From NCBI RefSeq assembly GCF_020731145.1, contig NZ_JAJFZN010000002.1, forward strand, positions 310,001 to 374,000: a stretch of DNA of 64,000 nucleotides, read 5' to 3'. This document shows positions 49,800-58,515 of this stretch, piece by piece; the stretch's first letter is position 1, and the number at the start of each line of letters is the position of its first letter. The stretch comes from Sneathiella sp. HT1-7 (GTDB taxonomy: Bacteria > Pseudomonadota > Alphaproteobacteria > Sneathiellales > Sneathiellaceae). Under the pieces are notes generated by a model. That model was not told where the DNA came from, did not search any database, and was given only the letters and a program-made list of their open reading frames with translations. The translations under genes were made by a program, and so were the position numbers.

Positions 49800-50315
49800 A
49801 TGATTAGCTATGGCAAAAAAGAGATTGAGACGCTCGCATTGATCGAGCCTGTCAACACCAACAGTAACTACATCGATGTAGAAACTTACATCAATAAAGC
49901 ACATAATCTGAGAGCCAAATTTATGGCCGAAGTGCTTTCAAACCTGTATCAGGCAACTATTGGCAAAATTATGCAAAATCGTGAACTCGCAGCGGCCAAG
50001 AATGCCCTTTACGGTATGTCTGATCGTGAATTGAAAGACATCGGCATTAACCGGAACGAGATCGACCGGGCCGTTGAAGGACGAGTCGCGACAGAAACAA
50101 CCGGGAAAAAAGGTTTCTTTTCTAATCTGGTTACCAAATTCGTCGAAACACAGACATCTCGTGCAGCATATGTTCACCTGATGGCGATGAACTCCCGCGA
50201 GCTTGCCGACATTGGCCTGACACGCAGCGAAATCGAAGCGGCTGTCAGTGGTAACCGTACAAACGACAACCTCGCCCGGCCGAGCAACACAAACGATCAC
50301 CGCAAAGCAGGTTGA
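49800..50315 (+). CDS. Protein with two DUF1127 motifs
   Basis: A 171-aa protein carrying the DUF1127 core twice: LYGMSDRELKDIGINRNEIDRAV (~68-90) and LMAMNSRELADIGLTRSEIEAAV (~128-150). DUF1127 proteins are usually 40-75 aa with one Arg-rich copy; in alphaproteobacteria several affect phosphate, carbon or RNA metabolism. Here a non-standard N-terminal region of ~50 residues precedes the first copy, and each copy follows a helical segment (EVLSNLYQATIGKIMQNRELAAAK; NLVTKFVETQTSRAAYVH). AAGGAG lies 7 bases before the ATG. It arose most simply by internal duplication. Confidence 0.85.
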   Translation: MISYGKKEIETLALIEPVNTNSNYIDVETYINKAHNLRAKFMAEVLSNLYQATIGKIMQNRELAAAKNALYGMSDRELKDIGINRNEIDRAVEGRVATETTGKKGFFSNLVTKFVETQTSRAAYVHLMAMNSRELADIGLTRSEIEAAVSGNRTNDNLARPSNTNDHRKAG

Positions 50316-50337
50316 TCGTTCGCAGTCGACCTGCCTT

Positions 50338-50358
50338 CGCCTCCCCATATTGGAGGCG
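50338..50358. terminator. Hairpin between convergent genes
   Basis: CGCCTCC (50338-50344) and GGAGGCG (50352-50358) form a 7-bp stem with a 7-base loop after the DUF1127 gene stop (50315) and before the convergent prmA stop (50387). It lacks a T-run, so termination by this element alone is uncertain. Confidence 0.5.
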
Positions 50359-50386
50359 GGTCGGCTGCATAATTTATCGTTGGGAT

Positions 50387-51247
50387 TTACCGACCAAGGA
50401 CCAGCGTGGTCCAACTACCTATTGAATAGCGACGTTTTAGCGTTAGTCCCTGCAGTCGATAGGCACTTCTCACCATTACTTCCTGCGAGCCTAAAAGTCC
50501 GGAAAGAACCAGTGTGCCATTCTTGCTGAGGGCGGCTGCGATATCCGGTCCCAATTTCACCAGTGGCCAGGCCAGTATATTGGCGACAATCAGATCATAC
50601 GGGGCTTGCCTGTTTAATATCCGGCTGTTCAGGCCTGTTGCATGAACAGCGGTCATAAGCGGGGCAAGCCGATTCCTCGCGGCATTGTTGCGGGTAACCG
50701 CAACCGCTGCGGCATCTATATCGCTGGCGATCACCGGGATTTTCCAGGCTTTTGCAATAGCTAGCGCAAGCACGCCGGAACCACACCCCAAGTCGAGCGG
50801 GTTTTTGAAATTCCGAAATTTTCGAAGGTTATCCAAGGCGACAAGGCAGCCATAGGTCGTTTCATGCAGGCCCGTTCCGAAGGCCGCACCGGCATCGATC
50901 AGCAGGTTGTGGCGAGCGCGCGCGGGATGCGGTGCATCATGCGACCCGTGAATGTAAAAGCGGCCGGCATCGACGGGCGGTAGCATTTTTTGACTCTCAC
51001 TCACCCAATCTTTCTGTTCAAGAGGGCCCAGTCCAAAGGACAGTCCGGCTGGTAGCTGGTCGAGAAGATACGCTGGTGGCTCGTCGGAGAAGAGGATGTC
51101 AAGGCGCCAGAGGGAATCATCACTTACCGCTTCCTCCATCGAAACGGTCAGTGCGTGTTCCTCATAAATATCGGCGATTTCTCCAGCCTGAACAAATGGC
51201 AGGGTGAGAGTGAGTTGCCAAAAGGCGGACTCAGGCAGCTTCGACAA
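50387..51247 (-). CDS. prmA: Ribosomal protein L11 methyltransferase
   Basis: A SAM-dependent methyltransferase of 286 aa that modifies lysines and the N-terminus of L11. The SAM-binding motif DLGCGSGVLALAIAKAW (~147-163), GAAFGTGLHETTYGCL (~119-134) and DLIVANILAWPLVKL (~220) are canonical PrmA segments. The indicated start is a TTG at 51247 inside the uvrD 3' end (overlap 17 bases); no ATG gives a better N-terminus, so the start is uncertain by a few codons. Coupled with uvrD upstream. Confidence 0.93.
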   Translation of the reverse strand: MSKLPESAFWQLTLTLPFVQAGEIADIYEEHALTVSMEEAVSDDSLWRLDILFSDEPPAYLLDQLPAGLSFGLGPLEQKDWVSESQKMLPPVDAGRFYIHGSHDAPHPARARHNLLIDAGAAFGTGLHETTYGCLVALDNLRKFRNFKNPLDLGCGSGVLALAIAKAWKIPVIASDIDAAAVAVTRNNAARNRLAPLMTAVHATGLNSRILNRQAPYDLIVANILAWPLVKLGPDIAAALSKNGTLVLSGLLGSQEVMVRSAYRLQGLTLKRRYSIGSWTTLVLGR

Positions 51248-53510
51248 AATTTTCCATCACTTTCTTGACGCCGGCTTTTTCAAATGCGATTTCCAGCTTT
51301 GGCCCGTCTTTTCGGACAATACGTCCATAGCCGAATTTTTGATGAAAGATGCGGGTGCCGATCGCGAATCCATCGTCCTTAGTAGACTTGCTAACCGGTT
51401 TGGTACTGTTGTCGACAAAATTTTGATTGGCGCGCGCGCGTTTATCCAGAATTTCTGCTAGGTGAGAGCTTTCAGGGTTTCGCCAGCTCGTATGGGAGAA
51501 ACCCTCACTCTGACGTGAGCTGTTATAAATCCCTTGTTCTGATTGATCCTGAATATGATCCTGCGGGAGTTCATCGATAAATCGACTAGGCAGGGACGAC
51601 TGCCATTGGCCATGGATACGCCGGTTACTGGCATGACTGATGTAGCAACGTTCCTTCGCGCGGGTTATTCCGACATAGGCGAGCCGCCGCTCTTCCTCCA
51701 GCGCTTTTAACCCGTTTTCATCAAGCGCCCGTTGATGCGGGAAGAGCCCTTCTTCCCATCCGGGAAGGAACACCACATCATATTCGAGACCTTTGGCCGA
51801 ATGCAACGTCATCAGGCTGACCATCTCGCTGGTGTTGTCGGCGTTATTGTCCATGACAAGCGACACATGCTCCAGAAACTGACCGAGGCTTTCGTATTCT
51901 GCAATAGCCGGGACCAGTTCTTTTAGGTTTTCACGCTTGCCTTCCGCCTCTGGTGATTTGTCTTGCCGCCACATATCAAAATAGCCGCTCTCTTCCAGAA
52001 CCGCTTCCACCAGTTCATCGGGCGGGATCAGGTCTTTCTGCGCGCGCCAGTTATCGAAAGAGGTCATCAGGTCCTTCAGGGCGGCAAGCGGCTTGCCCTT
52101 AAAGACACCCTTATCGGCAGCTATATTCGCGGCGCGGGAGAGGGAAATATTTTCTGCCCGACCAATTTCACGCAACTTTTCAAGGGCTTTGGCGCCAAGG
52201 CCGCGTTTTGGCAGATTATAGATACGTTCGAATGCCAGATCGTCATCGGGTTGATTGATTACGCGAAGATAGGCCAGAACGTCGCGGATTTCCCGCCGCT
52301 CGTAGAACCTTAATCCGCCGATAACGCGGTACTTGATCCCCATGCTCAAAAAGCATTCTTCAAAATCGCGGGTCTGGAAACTGGCGCGGACCAAAATGGC
52401 CATGTCCTGCAGGCTTTTACCCTTGCGTTCCAGGTTCTCGATTTCATCGGCAATCCAGCGCGCCTCATTCGGGCCGTCCCAGAGACCGTTCAAGACGACA
52501 TGATCGCCGTCGTTTCCTTCTGTAAAGAGAATTTTACCGAGCCGACCTTCATTATGAGCGATCAGGCCGGAGGCGGCGCCCAGAATATGTGAGGTGGAGC
52601 GGTAGTTTCGCTCCAGCCGGACGACTTTGGCGCCTGGGAAATCATCTTCGAATTTAAGGATATTACCAACTTCTGCCCCGCGCCAACCATAGATCGACTG
52701 GTCATCATCGCCGACGCAGCAGATATTGCGGTGTTTCTGTGCGAGCAAACGAAGCAAGAGGTACTGCGCCACATTCGTATCCTGATACTCATCAACCAAA
52801 ATATATTTGAAGCGATTCTGGTAGAGCGAGAGGATGTCCGGGTTTTTCTGAAAGAGCGTTAGTACATGCAAGAGAAGATCGCCAAAATCACAGGCATTTT
52901 GCGCGGCAAGCCGTTCCTGATAAATAGCGTATAAAGCAGCCGCTTTGCCATGGGCAAATTCAGAACTGTTGGCCCCTTGAACCTGGTCAGCCCGCAGTCC
53001 CTTGTCTTTCCAACGGTCTATGATGGCAGCAAGACCGCGCGGCGGCCAACGCTTTTGATCGACGCCTTCTTCGGACATGATCTGTTTCAAGAGACGTAGT
53101 TGATCATCGGTATCAAGAATGTTGAAATTTCTATCCAGCCCGATTAGCTCCGCATGACGTCGGAGGAGCCAGACGCCAATCGAGTGAAATGTACCGAGTT
53201 TGATCTCAACCGCTTCAGGGCCGATAATCCCGGCGGTTCTTTCCTGCATTTCGGCGGCTGCCTTGTTGGTAAAGGTGACGGCGAGAATTTCCCAAGGGCG
53301 CACATCGCGGAGATTAAGGATATGCGCGAGGCGCGAGATAAGCACACGGGTTTTCCCGGTGCCAGCACCTGCGAGCACCAATACGGGCCCATCCAGCACC
53401 TCAACCGCCGCGCGTTGCCCGTCGTTCAGTCCATCGAGATATTTAAAGTTTTGAGTCGGCGCGTGATTTCCTGCGTCGTCAAAATTGCTTATGTCAAACC
53501 TGTCGTCCAT
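51231..53510 (-). CDS. uvrD: UvrD/PcrA-family DNA helicase
   Basis: A superfamily 1A 3'-5' helicase of 759 aa for nucleotide excision and mismatch repair. Motifs in order: LNDGQRAAV (Q motif, ~28), Walker A GAGTGKTRVL (~48), VDEYQDTN (~237), GDDDQSIYGWRGA (~263), VRLERNYRS (~294), VSLMTLHSAKGLEYDVVF (~575) and YVGITRAKE (~626). The C-terminus (IFHQKFGYGRIVRKDG) is the Tudor-like tail that contacts RNA polymerase in PcrA/UvrD. The ATG at 53510 fits. It precedes prmA with a 17-base overlap. Confidence 0.95.
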   Translation of the reverse strand: MDDRFDISNFDDAGNHAPTQNFKYLDGLNDGQRAAVEVLDGPVLVLAGAGTGKTRVLISRLAHILNLRDVRPWEILAVTFTNKAAAEMQERTAGIIGPEAVEIKLGTFHSIGVWLLRRHAELIGLDRNFNILDTDDQLRLLKQIMSEEGVDQKRWPPRGLAAIIDRWKDKGLRADQVQGANSSEFAHGKAAALYAIYQERLAAQNACDFGDLLLHVLTLFQKNPDILSLYQNRFKYILVDEYQDTNVAQYLLLRLLAQKHRNICCVGDDDQSIYGWRGAEVGNILKFEDDFPGAKVVRLERNYRSTSHILGAASGLIAHNEGRLGKILFTEGNDGDHVVLNGLWDGPNEARWIADEIENLERKGKSLQDMAILVRASFQTRDFEECFLSMGIKYRVIGGLRFYERREIRDVLAYLRVINQPDDDLAFERIYNLPKRGLGAKALEKLREIGRAENISLSRAANIAADKGVFKGKPLAALKDLMTSFDNWRAQKDLIPPDELVEAVLEESGYFDMWRQDKSPEAEGKRENLKELVPAIAEYESLGQFLEHVSLVMDNNADNTSEMVSLMTLHSAKGLEYDVVFLPGWEEGLFPHQRALDENGLKALEEERRLAYVGITRAKERCYISHASNRRIHGQWQSSLPSRFIDELPQDHIQDQSEQGIYNSSRQSEGFSHTSWRNPESSHLAEILDKRARANQNFVDNSTKPVSKSTKDDGFAIGTRIFHQKFGYGRIVRKDGPKLEIAFEKAGVKKVMENFVEAA

Positions 53511-53563
53511 TGCTAAATGATATAGCCCATGGATACGGTTGAAGCTACTGCCGATCTACGTCT

Positions 53564-55357
53564 TTATTTGAAAACTTTGTCGCGGGCATCGTCCTGCGCC
53601 GAAAGCAGGGCGGCATTATAGGTATGCAGCAAATCCTTCTGGTGAAGAATGCCGATAAGTCGCCGTTCATTCGCCCGGTTAATGACGGGAACATGATCAA
53701 TCCCGGCTTTTTCAATAATCTCAATGGCGGATTTGAGGCTCGTGTCAGGGAAGAGAACCGGACTACCTTCATGTACTAGATCCAGCGCGGTAACATTCTC
53801 CTGTGGTTCGTCTCCAAAAAGACCCGACTTAAGATCGCTATAGTCGATCCGGCCGATAAATTCATGGGTTTCTGGCTCCACCACGACAAATTTATCATGG
53901 TTGGTATTGCTGACGATTTTGCGCAGTTCCTTCATGGGTGTATGTTTCGGAATCTCGATGAATTCCCGATCCATGATCCCCCGAACCTGCAGGAAGCTGA
54001 GTTGACGGAGTGCACGGCTTTCATTTACGTCGACATTTCGGTTGAGAAGCTGTGTCTGCCAGATACTGCGTCCATAGATATGCTTTGTGATCAGAGTGGC
54101 GACGGAGACCGCGATCATCACGGCGATGGAGATTTTATAGTCGCCGGTCAGTTCGAACACGATCAAGATCGTTGAGATTGGTGCGCCGAGCACAGAGGCG
54201 GCAACGGCTGACATGCCGATGATGGCATAAAGACCGTGGCTTGCCGCCATTTCAGGAAAGGCCATTGCCGCAACGAGTCCGAAGGCGCCGCCGGTCATGG
54301 CACCGATAAAGAGCGAGGGTGAGAAAAAACCGCCGCCGAATCGCGATCCGAACGTTACGCCAACAGCAATGGTTTTCACCACGATTAGCAAGAGGAGCAA
54401 GAGGAGGGGGTATTGCCCCTTCAGTGCGCTGTCCGTCGCCTCGTACCCGACACCGATAATCTGCGGAAAGAAAAGGGCAATTGCACCGAGGACGACGCCG
54501 CCTGCCGCAGGCCTGAAAACCTCCGGTATGCGAAAGCGGTCAATTGTTCTTTCCGAGAAGCCGATGCTCCAGATAAAGAGTAGGGAGACCGCTGCTGCGA
54601 CGACACCGAGAAGGGCAATTGCCGGAAATTCCCAGAGGGAGACAATCTGGTAATTGGGAATAATGAAAGCTGGAAAATCGCCAACATATATCCGGCTGAT
54701 CACAGTGCCGATGACGGAGGCAATCACAATCGGGGCGAAGGCCTGGGTTGCGAGGGAGCCAACAACAACTTCCAATGCGAAAAACATACCGGCAATGGGG
54801 GCGTTAAAGGACGCGGCAACGCCGGAGGATACACCGCAGGCGATTAGCGTCATGTAGTATTTTGAAGGCAGGCGTAGGCGTTGGCCGAGTTGGCTGGCAA
54901 TGAGTGCGCAGAAGTGAACGACTGGCCCCTCCCTGCCGCTGGATCCACCGCAGCCGAGAGTGAGGGCATTGACGAACAGGCCGCCAATTCCGGGCGCCAG
55001 TTTCATTTTACCGCGATTAACAATCACGGCCTCCATGACGTCCGCGACGCCTTGTGCGCGATAATTCGGGAGGACAAATTTCCAGAACAATCCGACAATC
55101 AATCCGCCAACGACTGGTGCGGCCATGATCTGCCACCATGGAAGTTTCTCTGCCTGTGCGAGGATTTCCTGACTTCCAAAGCCGTAAAACAAAGTCTGAA
55201 TTTCACTGATGGCGAGACGAAACCCGACAGCACCATATCCAGCGAGAAGACCAATCGCGATGGCGCAGGCAATGAGTTTAACCGGCGTACTGCTTGACGC
55301 GGTAAGAAGCGGGTTGAGTATTTTTTCCCCGGTTCGGGAGTTTTCAGAGACGGCCAT
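53564..55357 (-). CDS. CLC-family chloride channel/antiporter with CBS domains
   Basis: A 597-aa membrane protein. The CLC domain (~20-435) shows the selectivity segments GCGGSSGREGPVVHF, with the gating Glu of GREGP (~145), GSRFGGGFFSPSLFIGAMTG (~337-356) and the long final helices. Two CBS motifs follow (~455-510 and ~535-590), which usually bind adenine nucleotides and gate the channel. It could be a Cl-/H+ exchanger or a channel; the Glu gate is present, while the second proton-glutamate position cannot be judged by eye. Monocistronic between uvrD and hyi. Confidence 0.93.
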   Translation of the reverse strand: MAVSENSRTGEKILNPLLTASSSTPVKLIACAIAIGLLAGYGAVGFRLAISEIQTLFYGFGSQEILAQAEKLPWWQIMAAPVVGGLIVGLFWKFVLPNYRAQGVADVMEAVIVNRGKMKLAPGIGGLFVNALTLGCGGSSGREGPVVHFCALIASQLGQRLRLPSKYYMTLIACGVSSGVAASFNAPIAGMFFALEVVVGSLATQAFAPIVIASVIGTVISRIYVGDFPAFIIPNYQIVSLWEFPAIALLGVVAAAVSLLFIWSIGFSERTIDRFRIPEVFRPAAGGVVLGAIALFFPQIIGVGYEATDSALKGQYPLLLLLLLIVVKTIAVGVTFGSRFGGGFFSPSLFIGAMTGGAFGLVAAMAFPEMAASHGLYAIIGMSAVAASVLGAPISTILIVFELTGDYKISIAVMIAVSVATLITKHIYGRSIWQTQLLNRNVDVNESRALRQLSFLQVRGIMDREFIEIPKHTPMKELRKIVSNTNHDKFVVVEPETHEFIGRIDYSDLKSGLFGDEPQENVTALDLVHEGSPVLFPDTSLKSAIEIIEKAGIDHVPVINRANERRLIGILHQKDLLHTYNAALLSAQDDARDKVFK

Positions 55358-55464
55358 AGTCAGCCATACGTCCAGTATATTTTTGTCTTTTTAAGTAATT
55401 TATTATTCGTGACAACCAGATGTATCTTGATTGTCTTAAAGTTTCAATAAGTTCGGGGCTATTA

Positions 55465-56253
55465 TTAAGCCGAATTCAGAAACTTTTGTGCCCAGCCGAG
55501 CGTTTCCCGGGTGGTTGATGAGGGTTTATATTCGCAGCCGATCCATCCGTCATATCCATCCGCCTCAAGCAGATCAAAAATATAGGGATAATTGATCTCG
55601 CCGTTATCTGGTTCAAAACGGTCCGGTGGATTGGCAATCTGTAGATGCCCGATCAATGGAGCGAATTTTTTATACTGGCGAACAATATCGCCATCCGTGC
55701 GCTGGACATGATAGATATCGAACTGCAGACGCAAGTTCGGATGATCTATTTCCTCAATCAATTCTGCTGCCTTGCTCGCGCTATCGAGGAAATAGCCCGG
55801 CATATCCTGTGTGTTTATTGGCTCAATCAAGGCAGTAATGCCGCTCTGTTCGCATGCGGCGGCGGCTTTTTGCAGGTTGTTGCGGTACACGGCGAGCTGA
55901 GTATTCTCGGTAATCGTAGTATCCCGAAGGCCTGCCATAACATGGAGCCGCGTGCAGCCGAGTGCGTTGGCATATTCAATCGCCTGATCAAGGCTAGCCT
56001 GAAATTCAGCGTCTCGTCCGGTCTGACTGGCGAGGCCTCGCTCCCCTTTTTCGAAATTACCTGCCGACAAGTTAAAAAGCGCCTGGGTCAGGCCGTTGTC
56101 ATCGAGGCGCTTTTTTATCTCCGCCGGATCAAAATCATAAGGGAACAGATACTCCACGCCACTGAAGCCATCTTGGGCGGCAGCGTCAAAACGATCCAGA
56201 AACGGAACTTCCTGATAGAGAAAGCTAAGGTTGGCGGCGAATTTTAAGGACAA
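55465..56253 (-). CDS. hyi: Hydroxypyruvate isomerase-like TIM-barrel protein
   Basis: A 262-aa AP-endonuclease-2-fold sugar isomerase. Features typical of Hyi/OtnI are FAANLSFLYQEVPFLDRFDAA at the start, VEYLFPYDF, HVMAGLRD, IEPINTQDMPGYFL, QFDIYHVQRTDGD and IGCEYKPSSTT, which include the metal-binding Glu, Asp and His residues. It interconverts hydroxypyruvate and tartronate semialdehyde or a related ketose acid. The TTG at 56253 is taken as start because the family begins here and AGAGGAAATAACGGC precedes it; the open frame upstream lies inside gpt. It begins 4 bases after the gpt stop. Confidence 0.88.
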   Translation of the reverse strand: MSLKFAANLSFLYQEVPFLDRFDAAAQDGFSGVEYLFPYDFDPAEIKKRLDDNGLTQALFNLSAGNFEKGERGLASQTGRDAEFQASLDQAIEYANALGCTRLHVMAGLRDTTITENTQLAVYRNNLQKAAAACEQSGITALIEPINTQDMPGYFLDSASKAAELIEEIDHPNLRLQFDIYHVQRTDGDIVRQYKKFAPLIGHLQIANPPDRFEPDNGEINYPYIFDLLEADGYDGWIGCEYKPSSTTRETLGWAQKFLNSA

Positions 56254-56257
56254 GCCG

Positions 56258-56758
56258 TTATTTCCTCTCGCGATTTTCTTCAACAATCGGTTTGACGAAG
56301 GACGGCGCCTGATCCCACGGAAAGAGAATCCATGTATCCTGGCTGACTTCCGTGATGAAGGTATCGACTTGCTCCAGCCCTTTGGGTTTGCCATAAATCG
56401 TCGCGAAATGGGCGTTGGGGACCATCTTGCGGACATGACGTGCGGTAATGCCGCTATCAACAAGGTCGTCCACAATGACCCAACCTTCACCCCCGTCGGG
56501 TAAATCCAGACCTTTGATGATATTCACCTCGCCAATAGATTTATCATCGCGATAAGCGGCTATACAGACTGTATCAATATGGCGGACATCAAGTTCCCGC
56601 GCGACAATAGCTGCCGGAACAAGACCGCCACGCGTTACTGCGATGACGCCCTTAAACGGTGCCTTCTCCATCAAACGCCATGCAAGCGCCCGGCCATTTC
56701 GGTGCAATTCCTCCCAGGAAACAGGAAAATACTTCGTATAGCCTGCGTCAGTCGACAT
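56258..56758 (-). CDS. gpt: Xanthine-guanine phosphoribosyltransferase
   Basis: A 166-aa purine salvage enzyme making XMP, GMP or IMP from the base and PRPP. The PRPP motif VIVDDLVDSGITARHVRKM (~88-106) and the GVIAVTRGGLVPAAIVAREL segment (~38-57) are typical, as is the C-terminal WILFPWDQ purine-binding region. The frame is open 51 codons upstream, but the ATG at 56758 follows GGGGG and matches the family start. It is upstream of hyi in a two-gene unit. Confidence 0.95.
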   Translation of the reverse strand: MSTDAGYTKYFPVSWEELHRNGRALAWRLMEKAPFKGVIAVTRGGLVPAAIVARELDVRHIDTVCIAAYRDDKSIGEVNIIKGLDLPDGGEGWVIVDDLVDSGITARHVRKMVPNAHFATIYGKPKGLEQVDTFITEVSQDTWILFPWDQAPSFVKPIVEENRERK

Positions 56759-56883
56759 TGGTGTCCCCCCGATTTTACGTTTGGAATGTTTTAAACCGGC
56801 TTTGATAAGATTTAAAGCGTCCTTTTCGCGAAAGCCTCTTGTGAGGTCTTTTTTCAAAAACAGAATTGAAGTAGGTTTTCTTA

Positions 56884-57129
56884 ATGGCATCAAGATCCCC
56901 GAGTGCGGCACAACTTAAATATCTTCGGCTTGGCCGGTTCCAGCCGGGGGGTAAGCTGCCGCTTTTTGATCCGAACGGACAACAGATCAGCAAGACCGTC
57001 ATAAGAAGTTGCCTGAAAAAGGGCTGGGTGAAGACTTGGTTTGACAATCCCATCAAGCCCGACTGGCTCGTCTGCAAACTAACAGCGGAAGGGATAAGGA
57101 TGGTCGACAAATATGGCGCACGCCACTAA
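56884..57129 (+). CDS. Small conserved-looking hypothetical protein
   Basis: An 81-aa basic protein (MASRSPSAAQLKYLRLGRFQPGG at the start) that I cannot assign. The pattern AAQLKYLRLGRFQ, then TVIRSCLKKGWVKTWFDN and LVCKLTAEGIRMVDKY, resembles a small winged-helix fold of the kind seen in short alphaproteobacterial proteins: a helix-turn-helix followed by a wing and L-T-x-x-G. GTAGG lies a suitable distance before the ATG. It diverges from gpt. Function unknown. Confidence 0.7.
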   Translation: MASRSPSAAQLKYLRLGRFQPGGKLPLFDPNGQQISKTVIRSCLKKGWVKTWFDNPIKPDWLVCKLTAEGIRMVDKYGARH

Positions 57130-57253
57130 TTTTGGCTTCATATGAAGTGTGACGGGTGTCGCATAAGCACAATTTCCCCCTGAAAACACTTTTGGTATCC
57201 TGCATTTGGTGTCAAACTTCCGAAATCCGATTATCAGATGATGGGGCAGAACT

Positions 57254-57946
57254 ATGACCGGAACCGTTGGTGAACTTATTCTAGCCGCGCTGGCTTTCCT
57301 CCTAATTCATATTGTTCCGTCAAGTGTTTTGCGCGAAAGGGTCGTCTCCCGTATTGGCGAAAAGGCCTATATGGCAGGCTTCAGCTTGCTTTCGATTGCA
57401 ATCCTAATTTGGCTGATTATTGCCTATCGTGCAGCGCCATTTGGGGACATGCTTTGGGATGCGGGCAATGGCGGGCGGCATCTTGCGATGCTGCTCATGC
57501 TCATCGCCTTCATTCTATTTTTCAGCGCCATTACAAGCCCGAACCCGACGTCAGTCGGGGCTGACAAAATGCTTGGAAAAGAGAGCGCATATAGCGGTAT
57601 CAATGCAATTACACGCCATCCGATGATGTGGAGTTTCACGCTCTGGTCCATTGCGCATATCGTCAATAATGGCGATATCACATCGGTCGTCTTTTTCGGA
57701 ACCTTTGGCTTGCTTGCGTTTGCCGGGACTTTTTTAATTGATGCGAAGAAGGCACGGCAGTTGGGGGAGGGCTGGACCCCGTATACGGCACGTACATCGA
57801 ACATCCCCTTTGCGGCAATTATTCAGGGTCGGGCGTCGCTGTCGATCAAACCGCTTTGGTGGCGTGTATTAGCCGGGGTAGCCTTGTTCGCGGTGATGTA
57901 TCTCCTTCATCCGCTGGCCTTTGGCGTCTCCCCCGGTCCAATATAG
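57254..57946 (+). CDS. NnrU family membrane protein
   Basis: A 230-aa integral membrane protein of the NnrU family, first seen near denitrification genes and common in alphaproteobacteria. About six hydrophobic segments are visible (~5-25, ~38-60, ~75-97, ~128-150, ~155-170, ~205-225). The conserved motif GINAITRHPMMWSFTLWSIAHIVNNGD (~115-141) and the GEGWTPYTARTSNIPF segment (~172-187) identify the family. The biochemical role is unknown. No denitrification genes are seen nearby. It begins after a 124-base gap. Confidence 0.9.
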   Translation: MTGTVGELILAALAFLLIHIVPSSVLRERVVSRIGEKAYMAGFSLLSIAILIWLIIAYRAAPFGDMLWDAGNGGRHLAMLLMLIAFILFFSAITSPNPTSVGADKMLGKESAYSGINAITRHPMMWSFTLWSIAHIVNNGDITSVVFFGTFGLLAFAGTFLIDAKKARQLGEGWTPYTARTSNIPFAAIIQGRASLSIKPLWWRVLAGVALFAVMYLLHPLAFGVSPGPI

Positions 57947-57948
57947 GC

Positions 57949-58413
57949 TTAATAGATGGCGCAGGTGGTATTTCCGGTGGCGTAAAGCTTGCCATCTTCG
58001 CCGACAAGCCGGGCTTCTGATGTGGCTATTTTTCGGCCCTTGTGAACAACTTCCGCTGTTGCCGTAACCTTACCCATGCCGGGCAGCATTGCTCGCAGAT
58101 ACTTAATATTGAGATCGACAGTCGTATAGCGCTCCCCAGGCTCTAAAACTGTGTGGATGGCGCAGCCTAGGGCACTATCGAGGAGTGTTGCGGCATACCC
58201 GCCATGTACTGAGCCGATCGGATTTAAATGCTTCTCGCCCGGATGCCCCGTAAAAACAGCTTTACCAGGCGAAATTTCAGAAAGTTCAAATTCAAGGGTC
58301 TGACCAATTGGTGGCTGGACACCGCCGTCAATTACGGACTGTAATTGCTCCATGCCCGTCATTTCCTTGCGGGCCTGTTCCAGCATTTTCTTTTTATCGA
58401 GGGCGTTCATCAT
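57949..58413 (-). CDS. PaaI/YdiI-type hotdog thioesterase
   Basis: A 154-aa hotdog-fold acyl-CoA thioesterase. The active-site region NPIGSVHGGYAATLLDSALGCAIHTVL (~64-90) has the HGG(x)n-D signature of the PaaI subfamily; KIATSEARLVGEDGKLYATGNTTCAIY is the typical C-terminus. The substrate is not predictable. AGGGATACCC precedes the first ATG (58413); a second ATG lies one codon later. Divergent from the LysR gene 103 bases away. Confidence 0.9.
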   Translation of the reverse strand: MMNALDKKKMLEQARKEMTGMEQLQSVIDGGVQPPIGQTLEFELSEISPGKAVFTGHPGEKHLNPIGSVHGGYAATLLDSALGCAIHTVLEPGERYTTVDLNIKYLRAMLPGMGKVTATAEVVHKGRKIATSEARLVGEDGKLYATGNTTCAIY

Positions 58414-58515
58414 GGGTATCCCTTATGTCAGTAATCTATTGCCTGAAAGATATGGTTTTTTCTTAAAACGAAAATATGCTAATTTTGAATACACTCTATT
58501 CAAAAATGTATAAAT

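Noticed and set aside
55465-56490. Longer hyi start at 56490
   Set aside because: The upstream part lies within gpt in another frame; the Hyi family starts near 56253.
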